64,000 nucleotides of DNA from Prochlorococcus marinus str. MIT 1214 (GCF_027359355.1 NZ_CP114777.1:248001-312000), one strand, 5' to 3'. Positions 53,622-63,857 are shown, numbered from the stretch's first letter. Translations and numbers: made by a program. Notes: generated from the letters alone by a model not told the origin.

Positions 53622-55079
53622 TTAGATAAAAAGAGTTTCATTGTCATCTTCTGAACTAACTATCCCAACTTTTACTAAATCTGTTGACCCACTTACTCCT
53701 GACAAGGTTCCTGCTGTCTCAACTACCAGATCACCTTGCTTAAGGATGTTCATTTTTTTTGCCATAGCCATAGCATCATCAAATGTTTTTGATGTACTGG
53801 TTTGATTTTCTATCAGAAGTGGTGTGACTCCCCATACAAGCTGAAGTGTACTTGCAACACTCTTTTCGTTTGTTACTGCTAAAACAGGAGTAGCAGGTCT
53901 AAATTTACTTACATTTTTTGCGGTAGCACCACTTTTTGTTAGTGGAATTATCGCCGCTGCGTTTATTTGTCGGGCAATGCTGCTTACTGCTGCACTAATT
54001 GCATTTGGAATAGTGCTTGGAAGATGACTTTCTAATGCTTTCTGTGGATAATCTCTTTCTATCCTTTTCGCAATAGTGGCCATAGTTGCAACAGCTTCGA
54101 TTGGATAATCGCCTACAGCGGTTTCATTAGAAAGCATTACAGCATCTGTACCATCAAGAATTGCATTTGCTACATCACTTACTTCAGCTCTAGTAGGTCT
54201 TGGACTTGAGGCCATTGAATCAAGCATTTGTGTAGCTGTAATGATTGGTATGCCAAGGCTGTTTGCTTTTTTAATTAGTTGCTTTTGTAATAATGGAACT
54301 TCTTCTGCTGGCATCTCTACGCCAAGATCACCCCTAGCCACCATTACTCCATCGCAAAGTTTTAAAACAGAGTCAATTTGATCAATTGCTTCAAATTTTT
54401 CTATTTTGGCAACTACTGGAGTGTCAAAACCATGATTTCTAATTAGATCTTTAATTTCTATTAGATCTGATGGGTTTCTTACAAAACTGAGTGCTACCCA
54501 ATCAACACCTTGTCTTAAGCCAAATGCTAAATCTTCTTTGTCTTTGTCGGTTAAGGCTCTAATAGATAGCTGAACATCAGGGAAATTAACACCTTTATTA
54601 TTAGATAAAACACCCCCCACAGTTATTGAGCAAATCAATCTTTGTTCTTTTAAATCTACTTCTTCAACTTTCATTTCTACCCTTCCGTCGTCTAAGAGAA
54701 TTCGATTCCCAACAGTCACTTCTTCAGCTAGTTTGTCATAAGTGACATTTGCCTGGTCTTTATTACAGTCAATATTTTTTGATGTAAGAATAAATTTATC
54801 GCCATTTTTAACATTAACAGGACCATTCTTAAATCTACCAAGTCTGATCTTAGGCCCCTGTAAATCTTGAAGTATTCCTATGTGAATGCCTAGATCAACT
54901 GAAACTTGTCTAATTGTTTTTATTCTTAGTGCATGTTCATCATGGTCTCCATGACTAAAATTTAGACGAAAGGTAGTTGCACCAGCTTCCACTAACTTAG
55001 TTATTTGACTCGCACTTTCCGTTGCGGGCCCAATTGTAGCTACGATTTTGGTCCTTCTAGCTAGGTCGAGTATTGTCAT
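53622..55079 (-). CDS. pyk: Pyruvate kinase
   Basis: Converts PEP and ADP to pyruvate and ATP. Begins RTKIVATIGPATESASQI, with RLNFSHGDHDEH, LQDLQGPKIRLGRF, the active-site region VAKIEKFEAIDQID and GDLGVEMPAEEVPL, and a C-terminal domain (AIIPLTKSGATAKNVSKFRP). Length of 485 residues is the core bacterial size; there is no extra C-terminal PEP-utiliser-like domain. First gene of the minus-strand pair with the MacB-like permease. Confidence 0.96.
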   Translation of the reverse strand: MTILDLARRTKIVATIGPATESASQITKLVEAGATTFRLNFSHGDHDEHALRIKTIRQVSVDLGIHIGILQDLQGPKIRLGRFKNGPVNVKNGDKFILTSKNIDCNKDQANVTYDKLAEEVTVGNRILLDDGRVEMKVEEVDLKEQRLICSITVGGVLSNNKGVNFPDVQLSIRALTDKDKEDLAFGLRQGVDWVALSFVRNPSDLIEIKDLIRNHGFDTPVVAKIEKFEAIDQIDSVLKLCDGVMVARGDLGVEMPAEEVPLLQKQLIKKANSLGIPIITATQMLDSMASSPRPTRAEVSDVANAILDGTDAVMLSNETAVGDYPIEAVATMATIAKRIERDYPQKALESHLPSTIPNAISAAVSSIARQINAAAIIPLTKSGATAKNVSKFRPATPVLAVTNEKSVASTLQLVWGVTPLLIENQTSTSKTFDDAMAMAKKMNILKQGDLVVETAGTLSGVSGSTDLVKVGIVSSEDDNETLFI

Positions 55080-55157
55080 TTATGTGACTTGTGATAACAA
55101 AAAACTAGCACTTGATTGTGTTTTATTAGTCAACTTTGCTTTTTCAAGAAAATAAAC

Positions 55158-55487
55158 ATGGAATTAAATGATTATCAAAGAGAATCTCGTAAGACAGCTC
55201 TTTATCCTGAAGTAGGTAGCAATGCTATTTATCCAACTTTAGGTCTTGTTGGTGAAGCTGGTGAGGTCGCTGACAAAGTAAAGAAAATTCTAAGAGATAA
55301 AAAGGGTGTGTTTGATAAAGATAGTAAGGATGCAATTAAATTTGAACTAGGTGATGTTCTTTGGTACATATCACAACTTTCTAGCGAACTTGGATATGAA
55401 TTGGAAGAGGTCGCAAATGCAAACTTACAAAAACTTAACAGCCGAAAATTTCGTGGAAAAATCCAAGGCAGTGGCGACAATCGTTGA
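55158..55487 (+). CDS. MazG-like nucleotide pyrophosphohydrolase
   Basis: About 109 residues. Contains the EAGE-type metal-binding core (GLVGEAGEVADKVKK, then FELGDVLWYISQLSSELG, supplying the EExxD/ExxD ligands). Single-domain all-alpha NTP-PPase of the MazG fold; may clean up non-canonical nucleotides. The frame starts further upstream, but ATG at 55158 (MELNDYQRES) gives the normal beginning. Convergent with the YggT-family gene. Confidence 0.82.
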   Translation: MELNDYQRESRKTALYPEVGSNAIYPTLGLVGEAGEVADKVKKILRDKKGVFDKDSKDAIKFELGDVLWYISQLSSELGYELEEVANANLQKLNSRKFRGKIQGSGDNR

Positions 55488-55498
55488 TCTTCAAATTA

Positions 55499-55798
55499 TT
55501 AATACATTTGAAATCCTCCCATTGCTAGTAACGTTGCATTTCTAAGAATTGATTGAACAACATTGATAACTACAAAAGCTAAAATGGGTGATAAATCTAA
55601 ACCTCCTAATGGAGGTATAATTCCTCTGAAAAAATTTAAATAAGGGTCAGTGATAGCGCATAAATTTACAAGTATGGGATTACTCATATCAAGATTTGGA
55701 AACCAGGTCAACAAAACCCTAATTATCAATATTGTTGAATAAATTCCAAGAGTTTTTACTAGTACAAGCAGAATTGTTGGAATAATTTCGTAACCCAT
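55499..55798 (-). CDS. YggT-family membrane protein (99 aa)
   Basis: Two helices separated by the conserved loop NPILVNLCAITDPYLNFFRG, IPPLGGLDLSPILAF, all YggT signatures (the related Ycf19/CCB3). Proposed roles include cell-division and thylakoid protein organisation and cytochrome biogenesis. ATG start; downstream of scpB, 24 bases. Confidence 0.88.
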   Translation of the reverse strand: MGYEIIPTILLVLVKTLGIYSTILIIRVLLTWFPNLDMSNPILVNLCAITDPYLNFFRGIIPPLGGLDLSPILAFVVINVVQSILRNATLLAMGGFQMY

Positions 55799-55822
55799 TA
55801 GCCTTTAATTTTTAGTATTATA

Positions 55823-56329
55823 TTACGCCGCTTTTTTGTCTTCTGCTTGATCTGGGTCAGGTAAGACAGAAAATGTTTGATGAAATTTTTCTGAGAGAGT
55901 TAACCAGAAAGAACGTCCATCCTTTTGTCGCCTTCTTTCCACGAAGTTTTTCTCCACAAGTTCTTTAATGTGATCGTATGCACCAGATCCTCTGAGATCA
56001 ACCAATTCTGATTGAAGTATCTTTTTCTTAAGTGCAACAGTAGCTAGGGTCCTTAGTGTTGCTATGGATAAATCAGCTGGAAGTAGATTTTGAACCAACT
56101 GACCCAAACCTTGCCTTAATTCCAAACTGTAATAATTTTTACTTTCGTTTATTTCTAAAGAAGTGTCACGCTGAGCATATCCAGCCTTAAGTTCCCAGAG
56201 TGCTTTTTCTACTTCTGCAATATCTTTATCCAATAATTCAGCCATTTCTTTTGATGATGTTGGCCTCCCTTTGAGGTAAAGAATCGCCTCTATCTTTGCT
56301 GGTAATGATATTTCTATGCTTTCATTCAT
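55823..56329 (-). CDS. scpB: Segregation and condensation protein B
   Basis: Winged-helix partner of SMC, 168 residues. Motifs EAILYLKGRPTSSKEMAELL, LELRQGLGQLVQNLLP, LSIATLRTLATVALKKKILQ and LVDLRGSGAYDHIKELVEKN are typical. The frame runs to a TTG at 56365; the ATG at 56329 is preferred. Same strand as ilvA (48 bases before). Confidence 0.92.
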   Translation of the reverse strand: MNESIEISLPAKIEAILYLKGRPTSSKEMAELLDKDIAEVEKALWELKAGYAQRDTSLEINESKNYYSLELRQGLGQLVQNLLPADLSIATLRTLATVALKKKILQSELVDLRGSGAYDHIKELVEKNFVERRRQKDGRSFWLTLSEKFHQTFSVLPDPDQAEDKKAA

Positions 56330-56376
56330 GATCTTACTTTTAGAAGCTATTTTTTTTATATCCAAAATTAACGCGT

Positions 56377-57921
56377 CTAATAAAAGTCTGCACCTAAAAA
56401 TAATTTATAAGCTGGATTATCGGTCTCTTTCCAATTCTTATAACCTATTTTTCGAACAAATTCATTCCAAGCTGGAATATCGGAATTGTTTACCAGCACA
56501 CCTATTACTATTCTTCCGGTATCAGCACCATGGTTTCGATAATGGAAGATGCTTATTGTCCACTCTGGTCTCATTGAGTTAACAAATCTCATTAACGCTC
56601 CAGGCCTTTCTGGAAATTCAAATCGGTATAGTAATTCTCTGTAATCTTCTTTGGATACTTGATTTAGTGTTCTTGGTAGCCTGCCCCCAACCATATGTCT
56701 GAGATGAGCCTTTGATAATTCATCGTTACTCAAATCATGACAATCAAATCCTCTTTCCTTGATTTCATCAATTAATAATTTTCGATCATCGATATTTGAT
56801 ACTTCTACTCCCATAAATATTTGAGCTGTTGTACCTTCTGACATTCTGTAACTAAATTCGGTTAAGCTTCGTGATCCAAGTGTTTCACATAAAAGCTTTA
56901 AACTTCCAGCTCTTTCTGGAATTCCTACAGCAATCATTGCTTCCTTGTCTTCACCTAATTCGGCTCTTTCTGCAACAAATCTTAGTCTTTCAAAATTCAT
57001 ATTTGCACCACAAGCAATCGCAACAAGGTTTTTATCTTTTAACTGATTTTTAACAATATGTTTTTTCAAACCAGCAATAGATAATGCTCCTGCTGGTTCA
57101 AGAATTGAACGTGTATCTTCGAAAACATCTTTGATAGCCGCACAGATTTCGTCAGTATTTACAGTAACCATTTCATCAACATGTTTTTGACAAATGGTGA
57201 AAGTATTTTCTCCAACCTTTCTTACCGCAACACCGTCAGCAAAAAGTCCAACATTTTCAAGCTCTATAGGTTTATTTTCTTTTAGTGAAAGCGTCATTGC
57301 GCAGGCATCTTCAGGCTCAACTCCAATAATCTTTGTATCTGGCCATATTGACTTTACGTATGCACTTACTCCAGCTATTAGTCCACCCCCTCCTACTGCA
57401 ATGTATATGGCATTAGGTGGCTTATGACTTTGTCTAAGTATCTCTAGACCTATTGTTCCCTGTCCTGCAATAACTTCGGGATCATCAAATGGATGGATGA
57501 AAGTTAGATTTTCTTTTTTAGACATTTCCAGTGCTTTTTCGTAACACTCATCGTAAGTTTCCCCAAAAAGAATAACTTCAGCTTTGTGTGACTCAACAGC
57601 TCTTACTTTCATTATGGGAGTTGTCATAGGCATCACAATGACTGCTCTGCATTTAAGAAATGATGCACTCAAGGCAACTCCCTGTGCGTGGTTACCAGCG
57701 CTTGATGCAATTACTCCTTTAGAAAGCTCTTCCTTGGTCAGCTGAGACATGCGGTTAAAGGCACCTCTTAATTTGAATGAAAAGACAGGTTGAAGGTCTT
57801 CTCTCTTAAACCAGATGTTGTTTTTGAATTTTTTGCTTAAATTTTTTGCCCTTTCTAGTGGGGTTTCTTCAGCAACGTCATAAACACGAGCTCTTAGTAT
57901 TTTCTGTAAATAGTCCTCCAT
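56377..57921 (-). CDS. ilvA: Threonine ammonia-lyase (threonine deaminase)
   Basis: PLP enzyme, first step of isoleucine synthesis, 514 residues. The PLP lysine is in VFSFKLRGAFNRMS, the phosphate-binding loop is VGGGGLIAGVSAYV, and SSAGNHAQGVALSA is conserved. Two ACT-like regulatory repeats follow (about 340-420 and 430-505), as in biosynthetic, isoleucine-inhibited enzymes. Divergent from dxs. Confidence 0.95.
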   Translation of the reverse strand: MEDYLQKILRARVYDVAEETPLERAKNLSKKFKNNIWFKREDLQPVFSFKLRGAFNRMSQLTKEELSKGVIASSAGNHAQGVALSASFLKCRAVIVMPMTTPIMKVRAVESHKAEVILFGETYDECYEKALEMSKKENLTFIHPFDDPEVIAGQGTIGLEILRQSHKPPNAIYIAVGGGGLIAGVSAYVKSIWPDTKIIGVEPEDACAMTLSLKENKPIELENVGLFADGVAVRKVGENTFTICQKHVDEMVTVNTDEICAAIKDVFEDTRSILEPAGALSIAGLKKHIVKNQLKDKNLVAIACGANMNFERLRFVAERAELGEDKEAMIAVGIPERAGSLKLLCETLGSRSLTEFSYRMSEGTTAQIFMGVEVSNIDDRKLLIDEIKERGFDCHDLSNDELSKAHLRHMVGGRLPRTLNQVSKEDYRELLYRFEFPERPGALMRFVNSMRPEWTISIFHYRNHGADTGRIVIGVLVNNSDIPAWNEFVRKIGYKNWKETDNPAYKLFLGADFY

Positions 57922-58040
57922 AGCTAGTTTTTCACCGATTTTTGGTTTATGTATTTTCTACATTCCATTTGTTCTTGTGCAAGTTTTATCAAAATGTACG
58001 TTAGACCTCGTAGATTAGAGGGATTCAATCTCAGAGTTAT

Positions 58041-59927
58041 ATGCGTCTGAGCCAGTTAAGTCATCCGAATGAGCTTCATGGCTTAGCCATTAGTGAATTG
58101 GAAGATGTTGCTTGCCAAATTAGAGAAAGGCATCTTCAAGTAGTTTCTACTAGTGGTGGCCACTTAGGTCCAGGTCTTGGTGTTGTTGAGTTAACAATTG
58201 CTCTTTATCAGACTTTAGATTTAGATGTCGATAAAGTTATTTGGGATGTTGGACATCAAGCCTATCCTCACAAATTAATAACTGGAAGATATGACCGATT
58301 CGATTCACTTAGACAGCAAAAAGGAGTAGCTGGTTACCTAAAAAGAACCGAAAGTAAATTTGATCATTTTGGAGCAGGGCACGCGAGCACATCAATTTCC
58401 GCCGCTCTTGGAATGGCGATTGCTAGAGATCGAAAAGGAGAAAATTATAAATGTGTAGCTGTTATTGGCGATGGTGCATTAACTGGTGGAATGGCTTTAG
58501 AGGCCATAAATCACGCTGGCCATTTACCAAAAACTCCCCTTTTGGTTGTTTTAAATGATAATGACATGTCGATTTCCCCTCCTGTGGGAGCATTGTCGAC
58601 ATATTTAAATCGTATGCGTCATAGCCCACCTGTTCAATTCATATCTGACAGTGTTCAAGAAAGTGTCAAAAATCTTCCTTTTATGGGCGATGCTATACAA
58701 GAGGAATTTAAATCTCTTACAGGAAGCGTTAGACGTTTGGCAGTTCCAAGTGTGGGTGCTGTTTTTGAGGAATTGGGTTTTACTTATATGGGTCCTGTAG
58801 ATGGTCATGATATCGCCGAATTGACCAGGACATTTAATGCTGCGCATAAAGTTGGTGGGCCTGTAATGGTCCATGTCGCTACTACAAAGGGAAAAGGTTA
58901 TCCATATGCGGAGGCTGATCAGGTTGGTTACCATGCACAGTCTTCTTTTGATTTGACTACGGGAAAATCTATTCCTTCTAAAACACCTAAACCTCCAAGT
59001 TTTAGTAAGGTTTTTGGTCAAACTTTAGTAAAGCTTTGCGAGCAAGACAGCAAGATTGTTGGAATTACTGCAGCGATGGCAGAAGGTACTGCTTTAAATC
59101 TTTTACAGAAAGCTATTCCAGATCAATATGTAGATGTTGGTATAGCAGAACAACATGCTGTAACACTTGCGGGTGGAATGGCTTGCGAAGGCATCAAACC
59201 AGTTGTAGCTATTTACAGTACTTTTTTACAGCGAGCATACGATCAGTTAATTCATGACATTGGTATACAGAATTTACCTGTAACTTTTGTATTAGATAGA
59301 GCTGGAATTGTTGGCGCAGATGGACCAACCCATCAGGGACAATATGACATTAGTTATTTAAGATGTGTTCCTAATTTTACTGTTATGGCTCCAAAAGATG
59401 AGTCTGAATTGCAGCAAATGTTAGTTACGTGTATTAATCATAATGGTCCGTCAGCTCTAAGAATACCAAGAGGATCTGGTGAAGGAGCAGCGTTGATGGA
59501 AGAAGGATGGGAGTCTCTTGAAATTGGTAAGGCCGAGATACTTGAAGAGGGTGATAATTTATTAATAATTGGTTATGGCTCTATGGTTTGCCCAGCAATT
59601 AAAACAGCTGCATTACTTAAAGAGTCTGGAGTGAATAGCACTGTTATAAATGCTCGCTTTATCAGACCATTAGATGAGGAAACGATTCATAAGGCTGCCA
59701 AAAGAATTGGTAAAGTAGTTACAATGGAAGAAGGAACATTGTTGGGGGGCTTTGGATCAGCGGTAGTTGAATCTTTTAATGATAATGATATTTTTGTTCC
59801 TACATTAAGAATTGGAATACCGGATAAATTAGTAGATCATGCAACTCCACAGCAAAGTAAAGTATCACTTGGTTTAACACCAGAAATGATGGCTGAACAA
59901 ATAAAAAATAAATTTAATTTTAATTAA
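58041..59927 (+). CDS. dxs: 1-deoxy-D-xylulose-5-phosphate synthase
   Basis: TPP enzyme opening the MEP isoprenoid pathway, 628 residues. TPP motif [20 protein letters not shown]-terminal [20 protein letters not shown], later [16 protein letters not shown] and [16 protein letters not shown]. Supplies carotenoid and chlorophyll side-chain precursors. A strong terminator follows at 59941. Confidence 0.97.
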   Translation: MRLSQLSHPNELHGLAISELEDVACQIRERHLQVVSTSGGHLGPGLGVVELTIALYQTLDLDVDKVIWDVGHQAYPHKLITGRYDRFDSLRQQKGVAGYLKRTESKFDHFGAGHASTSISAALGMAIARDRKGENYKCVAVIGDGALTGGMALEAINHAGHLPKTPLLVVLNDNDMSISPPVGALSTYLNRMRHSPPVQFISDSVQESVKNLPFMGDAIQEEFKSLTGSVRRLAVPSVGAVFEELGFTYMGPVDGHDIAELTRTFNAAHKVGGPVMVHVATTKGKGYPYAEADQVGYHAQSSFDLTTGKSIPSKTPKPPSFSKVFGQTLVKLCEQDSKIVGITAAMAEGTALNLLQKAIPDQYVDVGIAEQHAVTLAGGMACEGIKPVVAIYSTFLQRAYDQLIHDIGIQNLPVTFVLDRAGIVGADGPTHQGQYDISYLRCVPNFTVMAPKDESELQQMLVTCINHNGPSALRIPRGSGEGAALMEEGWESLEIGKAEILEEGDNLLIIGYGSMVCPAIKTAALLKESGVNSTVINARFIRPLDEETIHKAAKRIGKVVTMEEGTLLGGFGSAVVESFNDNDIFVPTLRIGIPDKLVDHATPQQSKVSLGLTPEMMAEQIKNKFNFN

Positions 59928-59940
59928 TTTCCAAACAATA

Positions 59941-59973
59941 AAAAAAGGATTATTGATTAATAATCCTTTTTTC
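59941..59973. terminator. Bidirectional terminator between dxs and psaK
   Basis: Stem AAAAAAGGATTATT (59941-59954), 4-base loop, AATAATCCTTTTTT (59959-59972), with T-runs read from either side. Serves both convergent genes, dxs and psaK. Confidence 0.85.
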
Positions 59974-59995
59974 TAACTAAATTTAGAAACTTAAT

Positions 59996-60256
59996 TTATA
60001 AAACGCCTCTCGCAGCAAGACCCAATATCGATCCTATTCCTAATACATGACCTAGGCAGTTTGCAGCCACAACAGAACCATGACTTAGACCACCAAAAAA
60101 TTGTGAATTAGGAATTGGGAACCCTTCGTTTGGCTTTTCAATATTTGATCTTGCAATGGCATAAGCAAGTAAATTGCAAATGATCATCACAACGGCACAT
60201 TTTGGAGACCACTGAAATGTCACTGGATCAGCAGCAGCTAGTAATGTTGTGAACAT
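59996..60256 (-). CDS. psaK: Photosystem I reaction centre subunit PsaK
   Basis: 86 residues, two-helix peripheral subunit of photosystem I. Family pattern: WSPKCAVVMIICNLLAYAI, a positively charged loop, GGLSHGSVVAANCLGHVLGI and a C-terminal GLAARGVL. In other cyanobacteria it links PSI to antenna proteins. ATG start at 60256, preceded by a weak AGGGAT site. Confidence 0.93.
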   Translation of the reverse strand: MFTTLLAAADPVTFQWSPKCAVVMIICNLLAYAIARSNIEKPNEGFPIPNSQFFGGLSHGSVVAANCLGHVLGIGSILGLAARGVL

Positions 60257-60326
60257 CTTTTATCCCTATTGAATATATTCATTATCGACCATAAAGAATG
60301 CTTTTGCGTAAAATGTTACTCACCTC

Positions 60327-60671
60327 TTAAGAGTTTTTTACTTCCGTTTTATTTTTGAATGACTGCAGCATCAGAACAAAACCGTAAACAACAAATGCAT
60401 CGCTAATCGTTAAAAACGATTCTGCTAGACCATGCAGTACATCTACATTTGTTAACTCATCCCCAAAATAAATTTGTGCGATTATTGCAAAAACTATCGT
60501 CATGAATACAAATAAGAGAGTTAACTTAAAACCAATAAATGATATTTTAGGTATCGCTTTTGTTTTGCCAGCGTAACGTAGAAATACTAGATAAGGAATT
60601 AGTGAAAGGACGAAAAATGGACTAGGATCAATTCGTGCAATTGACTCTAAACTAAGTATGGAAATATTCAT
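60327..60671 (-). CDS. DUF3593-family membrane protein
   Basis: 114 residues, three membrane helices. Begins with SIARIDPSPFFVLSLIPYLV, then FLRYAGKTKAIPKISFIGFK and a C-terminal helix (DAFVVYGFVLML). Matches DUF3593, found in cyanobacteria and plants, usually next to DUF2499. Overlaps the DUF2499 gene as ATGA. Confidence 0.8.
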   Translation of the reverse strand: MNISILSLESIARIDPSPFFVLSLIPYLVFLRYAGKTKAIPKISFIGFKLTLLFVFMTIVFAIIAQIYFGDELTNVDVLHGLAESFLTISDAFVVYGFVLMLQSFKNKTEVKNS

Positions 60672-60976
60672 TGGTTTGGTTGTGATGACTCAGTTCTAAA
60701 CAAGTTCCAAGCAGCAAATGCAAGACATATATTACCTACAGTTGTAAGAGCTGCCTGTAGTACAACTAATCCTTTTAATTCAATACTGTTATCAAATATA
60801 TGCCAGGTGATTGCAGCCATAGCACTAGCTAGATTTGGCAACATTGCTAAAGCAAAATAACCCAAAGCCTTGTTATTAGATATTGATGAAATATAGTCAA
60901 TTATTATTATTGCAATCCCCCACTCAAATAGAGTTGCAATGTGGATAAACCATGTTCCTAAGGAAAGTTCATGCAT
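60668..60976 (-). CDS. DUF2499-family membrane protein
   Basis: 102 residues, three helices. Begins LSLGTWFIHIATLFEWGIAI and contains GYFALAMLPNLASAMAAITW and a C-terminal helix (ALTTVGNICLAFAAW). DUF2499 proteins are conserved in photosynthetic lineages; the function is unknown. Upstream it overlaps the peroxiredoxin gene by 8 bases, so the three genes are one transcript. Confidence 0.8.
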   Translation of the reverse strand: MHELSLGTWFIHIATLFEWGIAIIIIDYISSISNNKALGYFALAMLPNLASAMAAITWHIFDNSIELKGLVVLQAALTTVGNICLAFAAWNLFRTESSQPNQ

Positions 60977-61523
60977 ATATTTTCTTTTGTTTAATAAGCT
61001 CTTCTAAAACTTCTTGAGCGTGTCCTATGGGTCTTACTCCTATCCATTTATATACAACTATACCCTTTGGATTGATCATAAATGTATTTCTTTTGGAATA
61101 GGGATCCAACCATGAATCATATGATTTACTTATTTCCCCTGTTGTATCTGAAAGTAGGGTGTATCCAAGTTTTGCGGATGTACAAAATGATTCATGTTCT
61201 TCTTCATTGTCAGCAGAGATTCCAACTACTGAGGAATCAAGTCTTCTAAACTTAGAAAGATTATCTTGAAATCCTTTGGCTTGTAATGTACAACCACTTG
61301 AGAAATCCTTAGGATAAAAATATAAAATTAACCATTTACCTGAAAAATCCTCCAGAGTCCATTCTTTTTGATTCGGATTGTTTCTGTTGAAACCATTTAA
61401 TAAAAAATTAGGTGCTTTCTGACCAAGCTTAACGGAATTTATACTTGCAAATAATCTTGAAGGTTTAAAAAATAAAATACTAGAAAATAAAACAAAAAAT
61501 TTTATAAAATTTCTTCTTTTCAT
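60969..61523 (-). CDS. PrxQ/BCP-type peroxiredoxin with Tat-like signal
   Basis: 184 residues. Thiol peroxidase fold: LGQKAPNFLLNGFN, FSGKWLILYFYPKDFSSGCT with the peroxidatic Cys, then VVGISADNEEEHESFC. Typical PrxQ has a resolving Cys five residues later (CTxxACxF); here it is Ala, with another Cys in HESFC. The N-terminus (MKRRNFIKFFVLFSSILFF) has a twin-Arg motif plus hydrophobic stretch, so export to the thylakoid lumen or periplasm is likely. Confidence 0.85.
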   Translation of the reverse strand: MKRRNFIKFFVLFSSILFFKPSRLFASINSVKLGQKAPNFLLNGFNRNNPNQKEWTLEDFSGKWLILYFYPKDFSSGCTLQAKGFQDNLSKFRRLDSSVVGISADNEEEHESFCTSAKLGYTLLSDTTGEISKSYDSWLDPYSKRNTFMINPKGIVVYKWIGVRPIGHAQEVLEELIKQKKIYA

Positions 61524-61541
61524 TTGATTAACAAATCAAAT

Positions 61542-61778
61542 TTAAAGTTTGTTTAGATCTACTCCTAATGATTTGGCATACTTTCCCAATCCCTTCTTCT
61601 GAATAGTTTTTAGTGCTCTTGTCGTTACTCTTATATTGATCCATTTGTTTTCTTCTTCCCACCATAATTTTCGCTGCTGCAAATTTGCTTGCTGCAATTT
61701 TTTGGTTCTAATATGGGAATGGCTGACTGACATTCCGTTGTTAGCTCTTGTGCCTGTAAGTTGGCAAACCCTAGACAT
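61542..61778 (-). CDS. rpmB: 50S ribosomal protein L28
   Basis: 78 residues: [20 protein letters not shown], then [18 protein letters not shown], exact L28 pattern. Located between htpG and the peroxiredoxin on the same strand. Confidence 0.98.
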   Translation of the reverse strand: MSRVCQLTGTRANNGMSVSHSHIRTKKLQQANLQQRKLWWEEENKWINIRVTTRALKTIQKKGLGKYAKSLGVDLNKL

Positions 61779-61823
61779 TTTTCAAACTTATTCGTTTTTT
61801 TATTCTATCAAATGAGGTCGAGA

Positions 61824-63728
61824 TTAAACGAATTTTTGAATTAATTTCCCTAAGACCTCCGCATTTCTAGTTTGAAAAGCTGCGATATCTTTATTCTCAA
61901 GACCTCCAATTGACAGTTTTGCCATCTCATAAACATGAATAGCTATGTCATTAGCTAATTGGGCTTCCTCTGATTTATTAGATCCTTCAATAACTATTGT
62001 GTTGGAATTTAACTTTAGTAATCCTTGAATAAGTGGATGGTTTGAATTGACGATTAAATTATGATATTCAGGCAGACCAGGAAGTTTCTGTTCCATTAAT
62101 GCTGTTATATCATTAATTCTCCTCATTTGTTCTGGTAATAATATTAATGAAGGTGGGGAATTCTCACCTTTAAGACTTTGAACTTGTACCGTCACTTTTT
62201 CATTATTTAGTGCTGAACTAATTATCTTTTTAAGTGTTTCTGACTTGGTATTTCCATCTTTATCTGCGATTTCAGGTGAATCATCTTTAATACTTTCATC
62301 AAGTTCGGAGTCAACTCTAACAAAATTAATTTCTTTATTTTTTTCCTCCAACCAAGGAATAAATTGGGTATCAATAACAGTATCAAGTTTTAAAACTTCT
62401 TTGCCCTGCGAAGTCCACATATTGAGTGCTGTTGATTGAGAGACTTCATCAGTTGAATATAAAACCTTTTTGTTCTCATCAGTTAGCCTATTCTTATAAG
62501 CATCAAGGGTTGTAAAAGTCTTTGAACCAGATTTTATTATTTCATTAGTGTCTTCATTATCTTCTGATGTGTTTTTTGTTGTTGAATATAAAATTATCTC
62601 TTTTACTTGTTCTGCAAATTTTTCATCTTCCATAGCTCCTATTTTTATAAATGGTGATATGGAGTCCCAAATATCAGCATAAAATTGGGTTTCGTCTTTC
62701 TTTAACGTTTTAAGCTTATCGGCTAATTTCTTAGCAATAAAGTTACCGATAGATTTAACTCTTCTGTCTGATTGTAATGCGCTTCTGCTTACATTTAAGG
62801 GAATATCTGGTGAATCTATTACTCCTCTCAAAGGTAATAAGTATCTAGGAACAATTTCTTTAATTGAGTCACTAACAAATACCTGATTGCAGAATAGTTT
62901 GATTTCGCCACTTTCCCAATCGGCTCTTCCACTTATTTTTGGAAAATATAAAATACCTTGCAGGTTATATGGATAGTCTGTGTTTAGGTGAACCCACAAT
63001 AGAGGATCGCCTTGAAAAGGATAGAGATATTTATAGAGTTCAATATAATCTTCGTCTTTTAGATTTTGTTTGCTTTCTCTCCATGGTGGATTCATTTTGT
63101 TGATAACTTCCGCTTCAAGAGAGATTTCAATAGGCATGAAATCACAATATTTTTTTATTAATGTTTTAATCCTGCTTGGTTCAATGTATTCAATTTCTTC
63201 ATCCATTAAATGTAAAATTATATCTGTACCTATTTCTTCTTTATCTGACTCATCAAGTGAATATTGAGGTGAACCATTGCATTTCCATTTAATAGCTTGT
63301 GAATCATTCTTTGCTGATTTAGTTATTATTTCAACTTCTTCAGCAACCATAAAACTTGAATAAAAACCGAGGCCAAAATGGCCTATAAATCCATCATCAG
63401 GCTGTTTATATTTTTCAAGAAATTCTTCTGCACTAGAGAATGCTACTTGATTAATATATTTCTTAATTTCATCACTAGTCATTCCAATTCCATTGTCACT
63501 AATTGTCAATGTCTTATTTTCTCTGTCAATTGAGATTTTTATTTTTTCATCTTCAGAAGCAACACAATCACCTGCAAAGGCGGCCATTTTCCTTTTCTTG
63601 ATCGCATCTACCGAGTTACTTATTAGTTCTCTAATGAATATTTCATGATCTGAGTAGACTGCTTTTTTTATTATTGGAAATATATTTTCTGTGTGAATAA
63701 GAATTGTTCCTTCTTCTTTAACAGGCAT
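61824..63728 (-). CDS. htpG: Hsp90-family chaperone HtpG
   Basis: 634 residues. GHKL ATPase domain: IFIRELISNSVDAIKKRKM, LTISDNGIGMTSDEIKKYI, GFIGHFGLGFYSSFMVAEEV. The middle domain contains GVIDSPDIPLNVSRSALQSD with the conserved catalytic Arg region, and the C-terminal part is the dimerisation domain. No CIRCE element is visible upstream (63729-63857). ATG start at 63728. Confidence 0.96.
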   Translation of the reverse strand: MPVKEEGTILIHTENIFPIIKKAVYSDHEIFIRELISNSVDAIKKRKMAAFAGDCVASEDEKIKISIDRENKTLTISDNGIGMTSDEIKKYINQVAFSSAEEFLEKYKQPDDGFIGHFGLGFYSSFMVAEEVEIITKSAKNDSQAIKWKCNGSPQYSLDESDKEEIGTDIILHLMDEEIEYIEPSRIKTLIKKYCDFMPIEISLEAEVINKMNPPWRESKQNLKDEDYIELYKYLYPFQGDPLLWVHLNTDYPYNLQGILYFPKISGRADWESGEIKLFCNQVFVSDSIKEIVPRYLLPLRGVIDSPDIPLNVSRSALQSDRRVKSIGNFIAKKLADKLKTLKKDETQFYADIWDSISPFIKIGAMEDEKFAEQVKEIILYSTTKNTSEDNEDTNEIIKSGSKTFTTLDAYKNRLTDENKKVLYSTDEVSQSTALNMWTSQGKEVLKLDTVIDTQFIPWLEEKNKEINFVRVDSELDESIKDDSPEIADKDGNTKSETLKKIISSALNNEKVTVQVQSLKGENSPPSLILLPEQMRRINDITALMEQKLPGLPEYHNLIVNSNHPLIQGLLKLNSNTIVIEGSNKSEEAQLANDIAIHVYEMAKLSIGGLENKDIAAFQTRNAEVLGKLIQKFV

Positions 63729-63857
63729 GACTTATCAAAATTTCTATCATCATAGCGATTCGAATTTCTATTTAGGCGTTAAAAGCAAAAGTATTATTGA
63801 TTACAGCTCAATAGTTATCGATCCCTGACAATTTTAAAAGGTTATAGTTAATTTATT

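Noticed and set aside
58605-59021. 138-residue minus-strand ORF within dxs
   Set aside because: Shadow of the dxs coding strand; sequence is not protein-like.
61523-61540. Inverted repeat TTTGATT/AATCAAA between rpmB and the peroxiredoxin as a terminator
   Set aside because: Short A/T arms and no T-run in the direction of transcription.
63729-63857. CIRCE (HrcA) element upstream of htpG
   Set aside because: The characteristic TTAGCACTC inverted repeat is absent; nothing similar is visible.
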